Part shown: positions 41,930 through 57,057 of the stretch, in pieces
How positions within the stretch are numbered: the stretch's first letter is position 1
Layout: the number at the start of each line of letters is the position of its first letter
Assembly: GCF_910591885.1 (NCBI RefSeq)
Contig: NW_025963548.1
Location: forward strand, 7,307,501 to 7,371,500
DNA length: 64,000 nucleotides
Reading direction: 5' to 3'
Source of the DNA: Bombus terrestris
Lineage: Eukaryota; Arthropoda; Insecta; Hymenoptera; Apidae
Made by a program: the position numbers and the translations under genes
Notes under the pieces: model-generated
Database searches by the model: none
Told to the model about the DNA's origin: nothing
The model's input: the letters and a program-made list of their open reading frames with translations, nothing else

Positions 41930-44900
41930 AAAATAACGTTATACGTTATAATGTAGTAGTTCATAACGGTATACTTTATATAGTGATGCAATATAACGTT
42001 ATACGTCCTATAGTGATGCAATGTAACGCTATACGTTATTACGTAATAGTACAAAACGTTATACGTCAAATAGTGATGCAATATAACATTACACGTCCTA
42101 CAGTGATGCAATATACCGTTATACGTCCTATAGTGATGCAATATAACGTTATACGTAATATAGTGATGCAATATAACGTTATACGTCTTATGCGTGATGC
42201 CATATACCGTTATGCGTTATAACGTAATAGTTCATAACGTTATACGTCATACAGTGATGCAATATACCTTTATACATTATAACGCAATAGTATTAGACGA
42301 TAAACGTCCTATAGTGATGCAATATAACGTTATGCTTTATAACGTAATATTTCATAACGTTATGCGTCATATAGTGATGGAATATACCGTTATACATTAT
42401 AACGCAATAGAATATGACGCTATACGTCCATTAGTGTTGCAACATAACGTCATGCGTTACAACGTAATAGTTCATAACGTTGTACGTCATATAGTGATGC
42501 AATATACCGTTATACATTATAGCGCAATAGTATATGACGCTATACGTCCTATAGTAATGTAATATAACGTTATACATCATATAGTGATGCAATATAAAGT
42601 TATTCCTTCATAGCGCAATAATATATAACGTTATACGTCATATAGTGATGCAATATGTCGTTATACGTCCTATAGTGATGCAATATAACCTTAGGTGTTA
42701 ACGTCACAGATCATAACGTTATACGTCATATGGTGAGGCAATATAACGTTATGCGTTATAACGTAATAGTTCATAACGTTATACGTCGTATAGTAATGCA
42801 ATATAACGTTATACGTTATAACGTATAGCATATAACGTTATACGTCATATAGTGATGCAATATGACGTTATACGTCCTATTGTGATGCAATATAACGTTA
42901 TACGTTACTATGTAATAGTACAAAACGTTATACGTCACATGGTGATGCAATATAACGTTATACGGTATAATGTAATAGTTCATAACGGTATACTTCATGT
43001 AGTGATGCAATATAACGTTATACGTCCTATAGTGATGCAATAAATCGTTATACGACGTTACGTAATAGTACAAAACATTATACGTCACATGGTGATGCAA
43101 TATAACGTTATACGTTATAATGTAATAGTTCATAACGGTATACTTCATATAGTGATGCAATATAACGTTATACGTCCTATAGTGATGCAATGTAACGCTA
43201 TACGTTATTACGTAATAGTACAAAACGTTATACGTCAAATAGTGATGCAATATAACATTACACGCCCTATAGTGATGCAATATAACGTTATACGTCCTAT
43301 AGTGATGCAATATAACGTTATACGTCCTATAGTGATGCAATATAACGTTAAACGTCCTATAGTGATGCAATGTAACGTTATACGTCCTATGCGTGATGCA
43401 ATATACCGTTATGCGTTATAACGTAATAGTTCATAACGTTATACGTCATATAGTAGTGCAATATAACGTTATACGTCCTATAGTGATGCAATATAACGTT
43501 ATACCTTATTACGTAATAGTACAAAACCTTATACGTCATATAGTGATGCAATATAACTTTATACGTTATTACGTAATAGTGCAAAACGTTATACGTCACA
43601 TGGTGATGCAATATAACGTTATGCGTTATAACGTAGTAGTTCATAACGTCATACGTCATATAGTAATGCAATTTAACGTTATACTCCTTTAGCGATGCAA
43701 TATAGCGTTATATGTCATAACGTAATATTATATAACGTTATACGTCATATGGTGAGACAATATAACGTTATGCGTTATAACGTAATAGTTCATAACGGTA
43801 TGCGTCATATAGTGATGCAATATACCGTTATACATTATAACGCAATAGTATTAGACGCTATACGTCCTATAGTGATGCAATATAACGATATACGTCCTAT
43901 AGTGATGCAATATAACGTTATACCTTATTACGTAATAGTACAAAGCGTTATACGTCATATAGTGATGCAATATAACGTTATGCGTTTTAACGTAATAGTT
44001 CATAACGTTATACGTCATATAGTAATGCAATATAACGTTATACGTCCTATAGTGATGCAATATAACGTTATGCGTTATAACGTAATAGTTCATAACGTTA
44101 TACGTCATATAGTAATGCAAAATAACGTTATACGTTATAATGTAGTAGTTCATAACGGTATACTTGATATAGTGATGCAATATAACGTTATACGTCCTAT
44201 AGTGATGCAATGTAACGCTATACGTTATTACGTAATAGTACAAAACGTTATACGTCAAATAGTGATGCAATATAACATTACACGTCCTACAGTGATGCAA
44301 TATACCGTTATACGTCCTATAGTGATGCAATATAACGTTATACGTAATATAGTGATGCAATATAACGTTATACGTCCTATGCGTGATGCAATATACCGTT
44401 ATGCGTTATAACGTAATAGTTCATAACGTTATACGTCATATAGTGATGCAATATACCTTTATACATTATAACGCAATAGTATTAGACGATATACGTCCTA
44501 TAGTGATGCAATATAACGTTATGCTTTATAACGTAATAGTTCATAACGTTATGCGTCATATAGTGATGGAATATACCGTTATACATTATAACGCAATAGA
44601 ATATGACGCTATACGTCCATTAGTGTTGCAACATAACGTCATGCGTTACAACGTAATAGTTCATAACGTTGTACGTCATATAGTGATGCAATATACCGTT
44701 ATACATTATAGCGCAATAGTATATGACGCTATACGTCCTATGGTAATGTAATATAACGTTATACATCATATAGTGATGCAATATAAAGTTATTCCTTCAT
44801 AGCGCAATAATATATAACGTTATACGTCATATAGTGATGCAATATGTCGTTATACGTCCTATAGTGATGCAATATAACCTTAGGTGTTAACGTCATAGAT

Positions 44901-47900
44901 CATAACGTTATACGTCATATGGTGAGGCAATATAACGTTATGCGTTATAACGTAATAGTTCATAACGTTATACGTCGTATAGTAATGCAATATAACGTTA
45001 TACGTTATAACGTATAGCATATAACGTTATACGTCATATAGTGATGCAATATGACGTTATACGTAATATTGTGATGCAATATAACGTTATACGTTACTAT
45101 GTAATAGTACAAAACGTTATACGTCACATGGTGATGCAATATAACGTTATACGGTATAATGTAATAGTTCATAACGGTATACTTCATGTAGTGATGCAAT
45201 ATAACGTTATACGTCCTATAGTGATGCAATAAATCGTTATACGATGTTACGTAATAGTACAAAACATTATACGTCACATGGTGATGCAATATAACGTTAT
45301 GCGTTATAACGTAATAGTTCATAACGTTATACGTCGTATAGTAATGCAATATAACGTTATACGTTATAACGTATAGCATATAACGTTATACGTCATATAG
45401 TGATGCAATATGACGTTATACGTCCTATTGTGATGCAATATAACGTTATACGTTACTATGTAATAGTACAAAACGTTATACGTCACATGGTGATGCAATA
45501 TAACGTTATACGGTATAATGTAATAGTTCATAACGGTATACTTCATGTAGTGATGCAATATAACGTTATACGTCCTATAGTGATGCAATAAATCGTTATA
45601 CGATGTTACGTAATAGTACAAAACATTATACGTCACATGGTGATGCAATATAACGTTATACGTTATAATGTAATAGTTCATAACGGTATACTTCATATAG
45701 TGATGCAATATAACGTTATACGTCCTATAGTGATGCAATGTAACGCTATACGTTATTACGTAATAGTACAAAACGTTATACGTCAAATAGTGATGCAATA
45801 TAACATTACACGCCCTATAGTGATGCAATATAACGTTATACGTCCTATAGTGATGCAATATAACGTTATACGTCCTATAGTGATGCAATATAACGTTAAA
45901 CGTCCTATAGTGATGCAATGTAACGTTATACGTCCTATGCGTGATGCAATATACCGTTATGCGTTATAACGTAATAGTTCATAACGTTATACGTCATATA
46001 TTAATGCAATATAACGTTATACGTCCTATAGTGATGCAATATAACGTTATACCTTATTACGTAATAGTACAAAACCTTATACGTCATATAGTGATGCAAT
46101 ATAACTATATACGTTATTACGTAATAGTACAAAACGTTATACGTCACATGGTGATGCAATATAACGTTATGCGTTATAACGTAGTAGTTCATAACGTCAT
46201 ACGTCATATAGTAATGCAATTTAACGTTATACTCCTTTAGCGATGCAATATAGCGTTATATGTCATAACGTAATATTATATAACGTTATACGTCATATGG
46301 TGAGACAATATAACGTTATGCGTTATAACGTAATAGTTCAAAACGGTATGCGTCATATAGTGATGCAATACACCGTTATACATTATAACGCAATAGTATT
46401 AGACGCTATACGTCCTATAGTGATGCAATATAACGATATACGTCCTATAGTGATGCAATATAACGTTATACCTTATTACGTAATAGTACAAAGCGTTATA
46501 CTTCATATAGTGATGCAATATAACGTTATGCGTTTTAACGTAATAGTTCATAACGTTATACGTCATATAGTAATGCAATATAACGTTATACGTCCTATAG
46601 TGATGCAATATAACGTTATGCGTTATAACGTAATAGTTCATAACGTTATACGTCATATAGTAATGCAAAATAACGTTATACGTTATAATGTAGTAGTTCA
46701 TAACGGTATACTTGATATAGTGATGCAATATAACGTTATACGTCCTATAGTGATGCAATATAACGTTAAACGTCCTATAGTGATGCAATGTAACGTTATA
46801 CGTCCTATGCGTGATGCAATATACCGTTATGCGTTATAACGTAATAGTTCATAACGTTATACGTCATATAGTAATGCAATATAACGTTATACGTCCTATA
46901 GTGATGCAATATAACGTTATACCTTATTACGTAATAGTACAATACCTTATACGTCATATAGTGATGCAATATAACTTTATACGTTATTACGTAATAGTAC
47001 AAAACGTTATACGTCACATGGTGATGCAATATAACGTTATGCGTTATAACGTAGTAGTTCATAACGTCATACGTCATATAGTAATGCAATTTAACGTTAT
47101 ACTCCTTTAGCGATGCAATATAGCGTTATATGTCATAACGTAATATTATATAACGTTATACGTCATATGGTGAGACAATATAACGTTATGCGTTATAACG
47201 TAATAGTTCATAACGGTATGCGTCATATAGTGATGCAATATACCGTTATACATTATAACGCAATAGTATTAGACGCTATACGTCCTATAGTGATGCAATA
47301 TAACGATATACGTCCTATAGTGATGCAATATAACGTTATACCTTATTACGTAATAGTACAAAGCGTTATACGTCATATAGTGATGCAATATAACGTTATG
47401 CGTTTTAACGTAATAGTTCATAACGTTATACGTCATATAGTAATGCAATATAACGTTATACGTCCTATAGTGATGCAATATAACGTAATGCGTTATAACG
47501 TAATAGTTCATAACGTTATACGTCATATAGTAATGCAAAATAACGTTATACGTTATAATGTAGTAGTTCATAACGGTATACTTGATATAGTGATGCAATA
47601 TAACGTTATACGTCCTATAGTGATGCAATGTAACGCTATACGTTATTACGTAATAGTACAAAACGTTATACGTCAAATAGTGATGCAATATAACATTACA
47701 CGTCCTACAGTGATGCAATATACCGTTATACGTCCTATAGTGATGCAATATAACGTTATACGTAATATAGTGATGCAATATAACGTTATACGTCCTATGC
47801 GTGATGCAATATACCGTTATGCGTTATAACGTAATAGTTCATAACGTTATACGTCATATAGTGATGGAATATACCGTTATACATTATAACGCAATAGAAT

Positions 47901-48585
47901 ATGACGCTATACGTCCATTAGTGTTGCAACGTAACGTCATGCGTTACAACGTAATAGTTCATAACGTTGTACGTCATATAGTGATGCAATATACCGTTAT
48001 ACATTATAGCGCAATAGTATATGACGCTATACGTCCTATAGTAATGTAATATAACGTTATACATCATATAGTGATGCAATATAAAGTTATTCCTTCATAG
48101 CGCAATAATATATAACGTTATACGTCATATAGTGATGCAATATGTCGTTATACGTCCTATAGTGATGCAATATAACCTTACTTGTTAACGTCATAGATCA
48201 TAACGTTATACGTCATATGGTGAGGCAATATAACGTTATGCGTTATAACGTAATAGTTCATAACGTTATACGTCGTATAGTAATGCAATATAACGTTATA
48301 CGTTATAACGTATAGCATATAACGTTATACGTCATATAGTGATGCAATATGACGTTATACGTCCTATTGTGATGCAATATAACGTTATACGTTACTATGT
48401 AATAGTACAAAACGTTATACGTCACATGGTGATGCAATATAACGTTATACGGTATAATGTAATAGTTCATAACGGTATACTTCATGTAGTGATGCAATAT
48501 AACGTTATACGTCCTATAGTGATGCAATAAAACGTTCTACGATGTTACGTAATAGTACAAAACATTATACGTCACATGGTGATGC
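41930..48585 (+). repeat. 6.66-kb tandem higher-order repeat, copy 1
   Basis: Direct neighbour of the 6.39-kb copy at 48586-54971. The spacing falls from 6,656 to 6,506 to 6,386 along the unit because copy 2 lacks 150 bases (five units, equivalent to about 43041-43190) and 120 bases (four units, equivalent to about 44440-44560). The right two thirds also match 33.5-37.8 kb at offset 10,878, and the left part overlaps the end of the 10-kb block. Confidence 0.88.
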
Positions 48586-51500
48586 AATATAACGTTATAC
48601 GTTATAATGTAGTAGTTCATAACGGTATACTTTATATAGTGATGCAATATAACGTTATACGTCCTATAGTGATGCAATGTAACGCTATACGTTATTACGT
48701 AATAGTACAAAACGTTATACGTCAAATAGTGATGCAATATAACATTACACGTCCTACAGTGATGCAATATACCGTTATACGTCCTATAGTGATGCAATAT
48801 AACGTTATACGTAATATAGTGATGCAATATAACGTTATACGTCTTATGCGTGATGCCATATACCGTTATGCGTTATAACGTAATAGTTCATAACGTTATA
48901 CGTCATACAGTGATGCAATATACCTTTATACATTATAACGCAATAGTATTAGACGATAAACGTCCTATAGTGATGCAATATAACGTTATGCTTTATAACG
49001 TAATATTTCATAACGTTATGCGTCATATAGTGATGGAATATACCGTTATACATTATAACGCAATAGAATATGACGCTATACGTCCATTAGTGTTGCAACA
49101 TAACGTCATGCGTTACAACGTAATAGTTCATAACGTTGTACGTCATATAGTGATGCAATATACCGTTATACATTATAGCGCAATAGTATATGACGCTATA
49201 CGTCCTATAGTAATGTAATATAACGTTATACATCATATAGTGATGCAATATAAAGTTATTCCTTCATAGCGCAATAATATATAACGTTATACGTCATATA
49301 GTGATGCAATATGTCGTTATACGTCCTATAGTGATGCAATATAACCTTAGGTGTTAACGTCACAGATCATAACGTTATACGTCATATGGTGAGGCAATAT
49401 AACGTTATGCGTTATAACGTAATAGTTCATAACGTTATACGTCGTATAGTAATGCAATATAACGTTATACGTTATAACGTATAGCATATAACGTTATACG
49501 TCATATAGTGATGCAATATGACGTTATACGTCCTATTGTGATGCAATATAACGTTATACGTTACTATGTAATAGTACAAAACGTTATACGTCACATGGTG
49601 ATGCAATATAACGTTATACGGTATAATGTAATAGTTCATAACGGTATACTTCATGTAGTGATGCAATATAACGTTATACGTCCTATAGTGATGCAATGTA
49701 ACGCTATACGTTATTACGTAATAGTACAAAACGTTATACGTCAAATAGTGATGCAATATAACATTACACGCCCTATAGTGATGCAATATAACGTTATACG
49801 TCCTATAGTGATGCAATATAACGTTATACGTCCTATAGTGATGCAATATAACGTTAAACGTCCTATAGTGATGCAATGTAACGTTATACGTCCTATGCGT
49901 GATGCAATATACCGTTATGCGTTATAACGTAATAGTTCATAACGTTATACGTCATATAGTAGTGCAATATAACGTTATACGTCCTATAGTGATGCAATAT
50001 AACGTTATACCTTATTACGTAATAGTACAAAACCTTATACGTCATATAGTGATGCAATATAACTTTATACGTTATTACGTAATAGTGCAAAACGTTATAC
50101 GTCACATGGTGATGCAATATAACGTTATGCGTTATAACGTAGTAGTTCATAACGTCATACGTCATATAGTAATGCAATTTAACGTTATACTCCTTTAGCG
50201 ATGCAATATAGCGTTATATGTCATAACGTAATATTATATAACGTTATACGTCATATGGTGAGACAATATAACGTTATGCGTTATAACGTAATAGTTCATA
50301 ACGGTATGCGTCATATAGTGATGCAATATACCGTTATACATTATAACGCAATAGTATTAGACGCTATACGTCCTATAGTGATGCAATATAACGATATACG
50401 TCCTATAGTGATGCAATATAACGTTATACCTTATTACGTAATAGTACAAAGCGTTATACGTCATATAGTGATGCAATATAACGTTATGCGTTTTAACGTA
50501 ATAGTTCATAACGTTATACGTCATATAGTAATGCAATATAACGTTATACGTCCTATAGTGATGCAATATAACGTTATGCGTTATAACGTAATAGTTCATA
50601 ACGTTATACGTCATATAGTAATGCAAAATAACGTTATACGTTATAATGTAGTAGTTCATAACGGTATACTTGATATAGTGATGCAATATAACGTTATACG
50701 TCCTATAGTGATGCAATGTAACGCTATACGTTATTACGTAACAGTACAAAACGTTATACGTCAAATAGTGATGCAATATAACATTACACGTCCTACAGTG
50801 ATGCAATATACCGTTATACGTCCTATAGTGATGCAATATAACGTTATACGTAATATAGTGATGCAATATAACGTTATACGTCCTATGCGTGATGCAATAT
50901 ACCGTTATGCGTTATAACGTAATAGTTCATAACGTTAGGCGTCATATAGTGATGGAATATACCGTTATACATTATAACGCAATAGAATATGACGCTATAC
51001 GTCCATTAGTGTTGCAACATAACGTCATGCGTTACAACGTAATAGTTCATAACGTTGTACGTCATATAGTGATGCAATATACCGTTATACATTATAGCGC
51101 AATAGTATATGACGCTATACGTCCTATAGTAATGTAATATAACGTTATACATCATATAGTGATGCAATATAAAGTTATTCCTTCATAGCGCAATAATATA
51201 TAACGTTATACGTCATATAGTGATGCAATATGTCGTTATACGTCCTATAGTGATGCAATATAACCTTAGGTGTTAACGTCATAGATCATAACGTTATACG
51301 TCATATGGTGAGGCAATATAACGTTATGCGTTATAACGTAATAGTTCATAACGTTATACGTCGTATAGTAATGCAATATAACGTTATACGTTATAACGTA
51401 TAGCATATAACGTTATACGTCATATAGTGATGCAATATGACGTTATACGTAATATTGTGATGCAATATAACGTTATACGTTACTATGTAATAGTACAAAA

Positions 51501-54500
51501 CGTTATACGTCACATGGTGATGCAATATAACGTTATACGGTATAATGTAATAGTTCATAACGGTATACTTCATGTAGTGATGCAATATAACGTTATACGT
51601 CCTATAGTGATGCAATAAATCGTTATACGATGTTACGTAATAGTACAAAACATTATACGTCACATGGTGATGCAATATAACGTTATGCGTTATAACGTAA
51701 TAGTTCATAACGTTATACGTCGTATAGTAATGCAATATAACGTTATACGTTATAACGTATAGCATATAACGTTATACGTCATATAGTGATGCAATATGAC
51801 GTTATACGTCCTATTGTGATGCAATATAACGTTATACGTTACTATGTAATAGTACAAAACGTTATACGTCACATGGTGATGCAATATAACGTTATACGGT
51901 ATAATGTAATAGTTCATAACGGTATACTTCATGTAGTGATGCAATATAACGTTATACGTCCTATAGTGATGCAATAAATCGTTATACGATGTTACGTAAT
52001 AGTACAAAACATTATACGTCACATGGTGATGCAATATAACGTTATACGTTATAATGTAATAGTTCATAAAGGTATACTTCATATAGTGATGCAATATAAC
52101 GTTATACGTCCTATAGTGATGCAATGTAACGCTATACGTTATTACGTAATAGTACAAAACGTTATACGTCAAATAGTGATGCAATATAACATTACACGCC
52201 CTATAGTGATGCAATATAACGTTATACGTCCTATAGTGATGCAATATAACGTTATACGTCCTATAGTGATGCAATATAACGTTAAACGTCCTATAGTGAT
52301 GCAATGTAACGTTATACGTCCTATGCGTGATGCAATATACCGTTATGCGTTATAACGTAATAGTTCATAACGTTATACGTCATATATTAATGCAATATAA
52401 CGTTATACGTCCTATAGTGATGCAATATAACGTTATACCTTATTACGTAATAGTACAAAACCTTATACGTCATATAGTGATGCAATATAACTATATACGT
52501 TATTACGTAATAGTACAAAACGTTATACGTCACATGGTGATGCAATATAACGTTATGCGTTATAACGTAGTAGTTCATAACGTCATACGTCATATAGTAA
52601 TGCAATTTAACGTTATACTCCTTTAGCGATGCAATATAGCGTTATATGTCATAACGTAATATTATATAACGTTATACGTCATATGGTGAGACAATATAAC
52701 GTTATGCGTTATAACGTAATAGTTCATAACGGTATGCGTCATATAGTGATGCAATACACCGTTATACATTATAACGCAATAGTATTAGACGCTATACGTC
52801 CTATAGTGATGCAATATAACGATATACGTCCTATAGTGATGCAATATAACGTTATACCTTATTACGTAATAGTACAAAGCGTTATACTTCATATAGTGAT
52901 GCAATATAACGTTATGCGTTTTAACGTAATAGTTCATAACGTTATACGTCATATAGTAATGCAATATAACGTTATACGTCCTATAGTGATGCAATATAAC
53001 GTTATGCGTTATAACGTAATAGTTCATAACGTTATACGTCATATAGTAATGCAAAATAACGTTATACGTTATAATGTAGTAGTTCATAACGGTATACTTG
53101 ATATAGTGATGCAATATAACGTTATACGTCCTATAGTGATGCAATATAACGTTAAACGTCCTATAGTGATGCAATGTAACGTTATACGTCCTATGCGTGA
53201 TGCAATATACCGTTATGCGTTATAACGTAATAGTACAAAACCTTATACGTCATATAGTAATGCAATATAACGTTATACGTCCTATAGTGATGCAATATAA
53301 CGTTATACCTTATTACGTAATAGTACAATACCTTATACGTCATATAGTGATGCAATATAACTTTATACGTTATTACGTAATAGTACAAAACGTTATACGT
53401 CACATGGTGATGCAATATAACGTTATGCGTTATAACGTAGTAGTTCATAACGTCATACGTCATATAGTAATGCAATTTAACGTTATACTCCTTTAGCGAT
53501 GCAATATAGCGTTATATGTCATAACGTAATATTATATAACGTTATACGTCATATGGTGAGACAATATAACGTTATGCGTTATAACGTAATAGTTCATAAC
53601 GGTATGCGTCATATAGTGATGCAATATACCGTTATACATTATAACGCAATAGTATTAGACGCTATACGTCCTATAGTGATGCAATATAACGATATACGTC
53701 CTATAGTGATGCAATATAACGTTATACCTTATTACGTAATAGTACAAAGCGTTATACGTCATATAGTGATGCAATATAACGTTATGCGTTTTAACGTAAT
53801 AGTTCATAACGTTATACGTCATATAGTAATGCAATATAACGTTATACGTCCTATAGTGATGCAATATAACGTAATGCGTTATAACGTAATAGTTCATAAC
53901 GTTATACGTCATATAGTAATGCAAAATAACGTTATACGTTATAATGTAGTAGTTCATAACGGTATACTTGATATAGTGATGCAATATAACGTTATACGTC
54001 CTATAGTGATGCAATGTAACGCTATACGTTATTACGTAATAGTACAAAACGTTATACGTCAAATAGTGATGCAATATAACATTACACGTCCTACAGTGAT
54101 GCAATATACCGTTATACGTCCTATAGTGATGCAATATAACGTTATACGTAATATAGTGATGCAATATAACGTTATACGTCCTATGCGTGATGCAATATAC
54201 CGTTATGCGTTATAACGTAATAGTTCATAACGTTATACGTCATATAGTGATGGAATATACCGTTATACATTATAACGCAATAGAATATGACGCTATACGT
54301 CCATTAGTGTTGCAACGTAACGTCATGCGTTACAACGTAATAGTTCATAACGTTGTACGTCATATAGTGATGCAATATACCGTTATACATTATAGCGCAA
54401 TAGTATATGACGCTATACGTCCTATAGTAATGTAATATAACGTTATACATCATATAGTGATGCAATATAAAGTTATTCCTTCATAGCGCAATAATATATA

Positions 54501-54971
54501 ACGTTATACGTCATATAGTGATGCAATATGTCGCTATACGTCCTATAGTGATGCAATATAACCTTACTTGTTAACGTCATAGATCATAACGTTATACGTC
54601 ATATGGTGAGGCAATATAACGTTATGCGTTATAACGTAATAGTTCATAACGTTATACGTCGTATAGTAATGCAATATAACGTTATACGTTATAACGTATA
54701 GCATATAACGTTATACGTCATATAGTGATGCAATATGACGTTATACGTCCTATTGTGATGCAATATAACGTTATACGTTACTATGTAATAGTACAAAACG
54801 TTATACGTCACATGGTGATGCAATATAACGTTATACGGTATAATGTAATAGTTCATAACGGTATACTTCATGTAGTGATGCAATATAACGTTATACGTCC
54901 TATAGTGATGCAATAAAACGTTCTACGATGTTACGTAATAGTACAAAACATTATACGTCACATGGTGATGC
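48586..54971 (+). repeat. 6.39-kb tandem higher-order repeat, copy 2
   Basis: Second copy of 41930-48585, abutting it without extra sequence, with two internal losses that are exact multiples of 30 bases. The junction at about 48586 joins a GATGCAATATAACG unit to a TATAATGTAGTAGTTC spacer. Small differences include CCTTACTTGTTAACG near 54566, shared with copy 1 near 48176, where other blocks read CCTTAGGTGTTAACG. Confidence 0.87.
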
Positions 54972-55077
54972 AATATAACGTTATACGTTATAATGTAATA
55001 GTTCATAACGGTATACTTCATATAGTGATGCAATATAACGTTATACGTCCTATGGTGATGCAATGTAACGCTATACG
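54972..55077 (+). repeat. Junction stretch
   Basis: A few ordinary units resembling 37.7 kb and 23.9 kb (CCTATGGTGATGCAATG variant at about 55048) lead into the 1,980-bp repeats. No unique sequence. Confidence 0.6.
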
Positions 55078-57057
55078 TTATTACGTAATAGTACAAAACG
55101 TTATACGTCAAATAGTGATGCAATATAACGTTATACGTCCTATAGTGATGCAATATAACGTTATAACTTATTACGTAATAGTACAAAGCGTTATACTTCA
55201 TATAGTGATGCAATATAACGTTATGCGTTTTAACGTAATAGTTCATAACGTTATACGTCATATAGTAATGCAATATAACGTTATACGTCCTATAGTGATG
55301 CAATATAACGTTATGCGTTATAACGTAATAGTTCATAACGTTATACGTCATATAGTAATGCAAAATAACGTTATACGTTATAATGTAGTAGTTCATAACG
55401 GTATACTTGATATAGTGATGCAATATAACGTTATACGTCCTATAGTGATGCAATGTAACGCTATACGTTATTACGTAATAGTACAAAACGTTATACGTCA
55501 AATAGTGATGCAATATAACATTACACGTCCTACAGTGATGCAATATACCGTTATACGTCCTATAGTGATGCAATATAACGTTATACGTAATATAGTGATG
55601 CAATATAACGTTATACGTCCTATGCGTGATGCAATATACCGTTATGCGTTATAACGTAATAGTTCATAACGTTATACGTCATATAGTGATGGAATATACC
55701 GTTATACATTATAACGCAATAGAATATGACGCTATACGTCCATTAGTGTTGCAACGTAACGTCATGCGTTACAACGTAATAGTTCATAACGTTGTACGTC
55801 ATATAGTGATGCAATATACCGTTATACATTATAGCGCAATAGTATATGACGCTATACGTCCTATAGTAATGTAATATAACGTTATACATCATATAGTGAT
55901 GCAATATAAAGTTATTCCTTCATAGCGCAATAATATATAACGTTATACGTCATATAGTGATGCAATATGTCGTTATACGTCCTATAGTGATGCAATATAA
56001 CCTTAGGTGTTAACGTCATAGATCATAACGTTATACGTCATATGGTGAGGCAATATAACGTTATGCGTTATAACGTAATAGTTCATAACGTTATACGTCG
56101 TATAGTAATGCAATATAACGTTATACGTTATAACGTATAGCATATAACGTTATACGTCATATAGTGATGCAATATGACGTTATACGTCCTATTGTGATGC
56201 AATATAACGTTATACGTTACTATGTAATAGTACAAAACGTTATACGTCACATGGTGATGCAATATAACGTTATACGGTATAATGTAATAGTTCATAACGC
56301 TATACTTCATGTAGTGATGCAATATAACGTTATACGTCCTATAGTGATGCAATAAAACGTTATACGATGTTACGTAATAGTACAAAACATTATACGTCAC
56401 ATGGTGATGCAATATAACGTTATACGTTATAATGTAATAGTTCATAACGGTATACTTCATATAGTGATGCAATATAACGTTATACGTCCTATGGTGATGC
56501 AATGTAACGCTATACGTTATTACGTAATAGTACAAAACGTTATACGTCAAATAGTGATGCAATATAACGTTATACGTCCTATAGTGATGCAATATAACGT
56601 TATAACTTATTACGTAATAGTACAAAACCTTATACGTCATATAGTGATGCAATATAACGTTATGCGTCATAACGTAATAGTTCATACCGTTATACGTCAT
56701 ATAGTAATGCAATATAACGTTATACGTCCTATAGTGATGCAATATAACGTTATGCGTTATAACGTAATGGTTCATAACGTTATGCGTCATATAGTGATGG
56801 AATATACCGTTATACATTATAACGCAATAGAATATGACGCTATACGTCCTATAGTGAGGCAATATAACGTTATACGTTATTATTGTAATAGTTCATAACG
56901 GAATACTTCATATAGTGGTGCAATATAACGTTATACGTTATAACGTAATAGTTCATAACGGTATACTTCATATAGTGATGCAATATACCGCTATACGTCC
57001 TATAGTGATGCAATATGACGTTATACGTCCTATAGTGATGCAATATAACGTTATACG
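55078..57057 (+). repeat. 1,980-bp tandem repeat, copy 1
   Basis: 55078-56587 recurs at 57058-58567 at offset 1,980, which is exactly 66 thirty-base units. The copies share a mosaic junction near 55157 in which ATAACTTATTACG, typical of the 37.9-kb lineage, runs into CAAAGCGTTATACTTC, typical of the 46.5-kb lineage. The last 470 bases of this copy (56588-57057) are not in copy 2 and resemble 37.9-38.3 kb. Confidence 0.83.

Larger units (their letters stand above)
32280..42650 (+). repeat. 10-kb higher-order block, copy B
   Basis: Copy of 18501-28635, about 240 bases longer because it keeps three 8-unit repeats from 39892. It shares the AATTAAAG landmark at 38548, the CACGTG at 39343 and the 1,558/870/990 spacing of 31-base units. 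Scattered single-base differences exist, for example ATTATAACGTT near 34430 here (also present near 31317) versus ATAACGTAATAG near 20650 in copy A. Confidence 0.85.
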
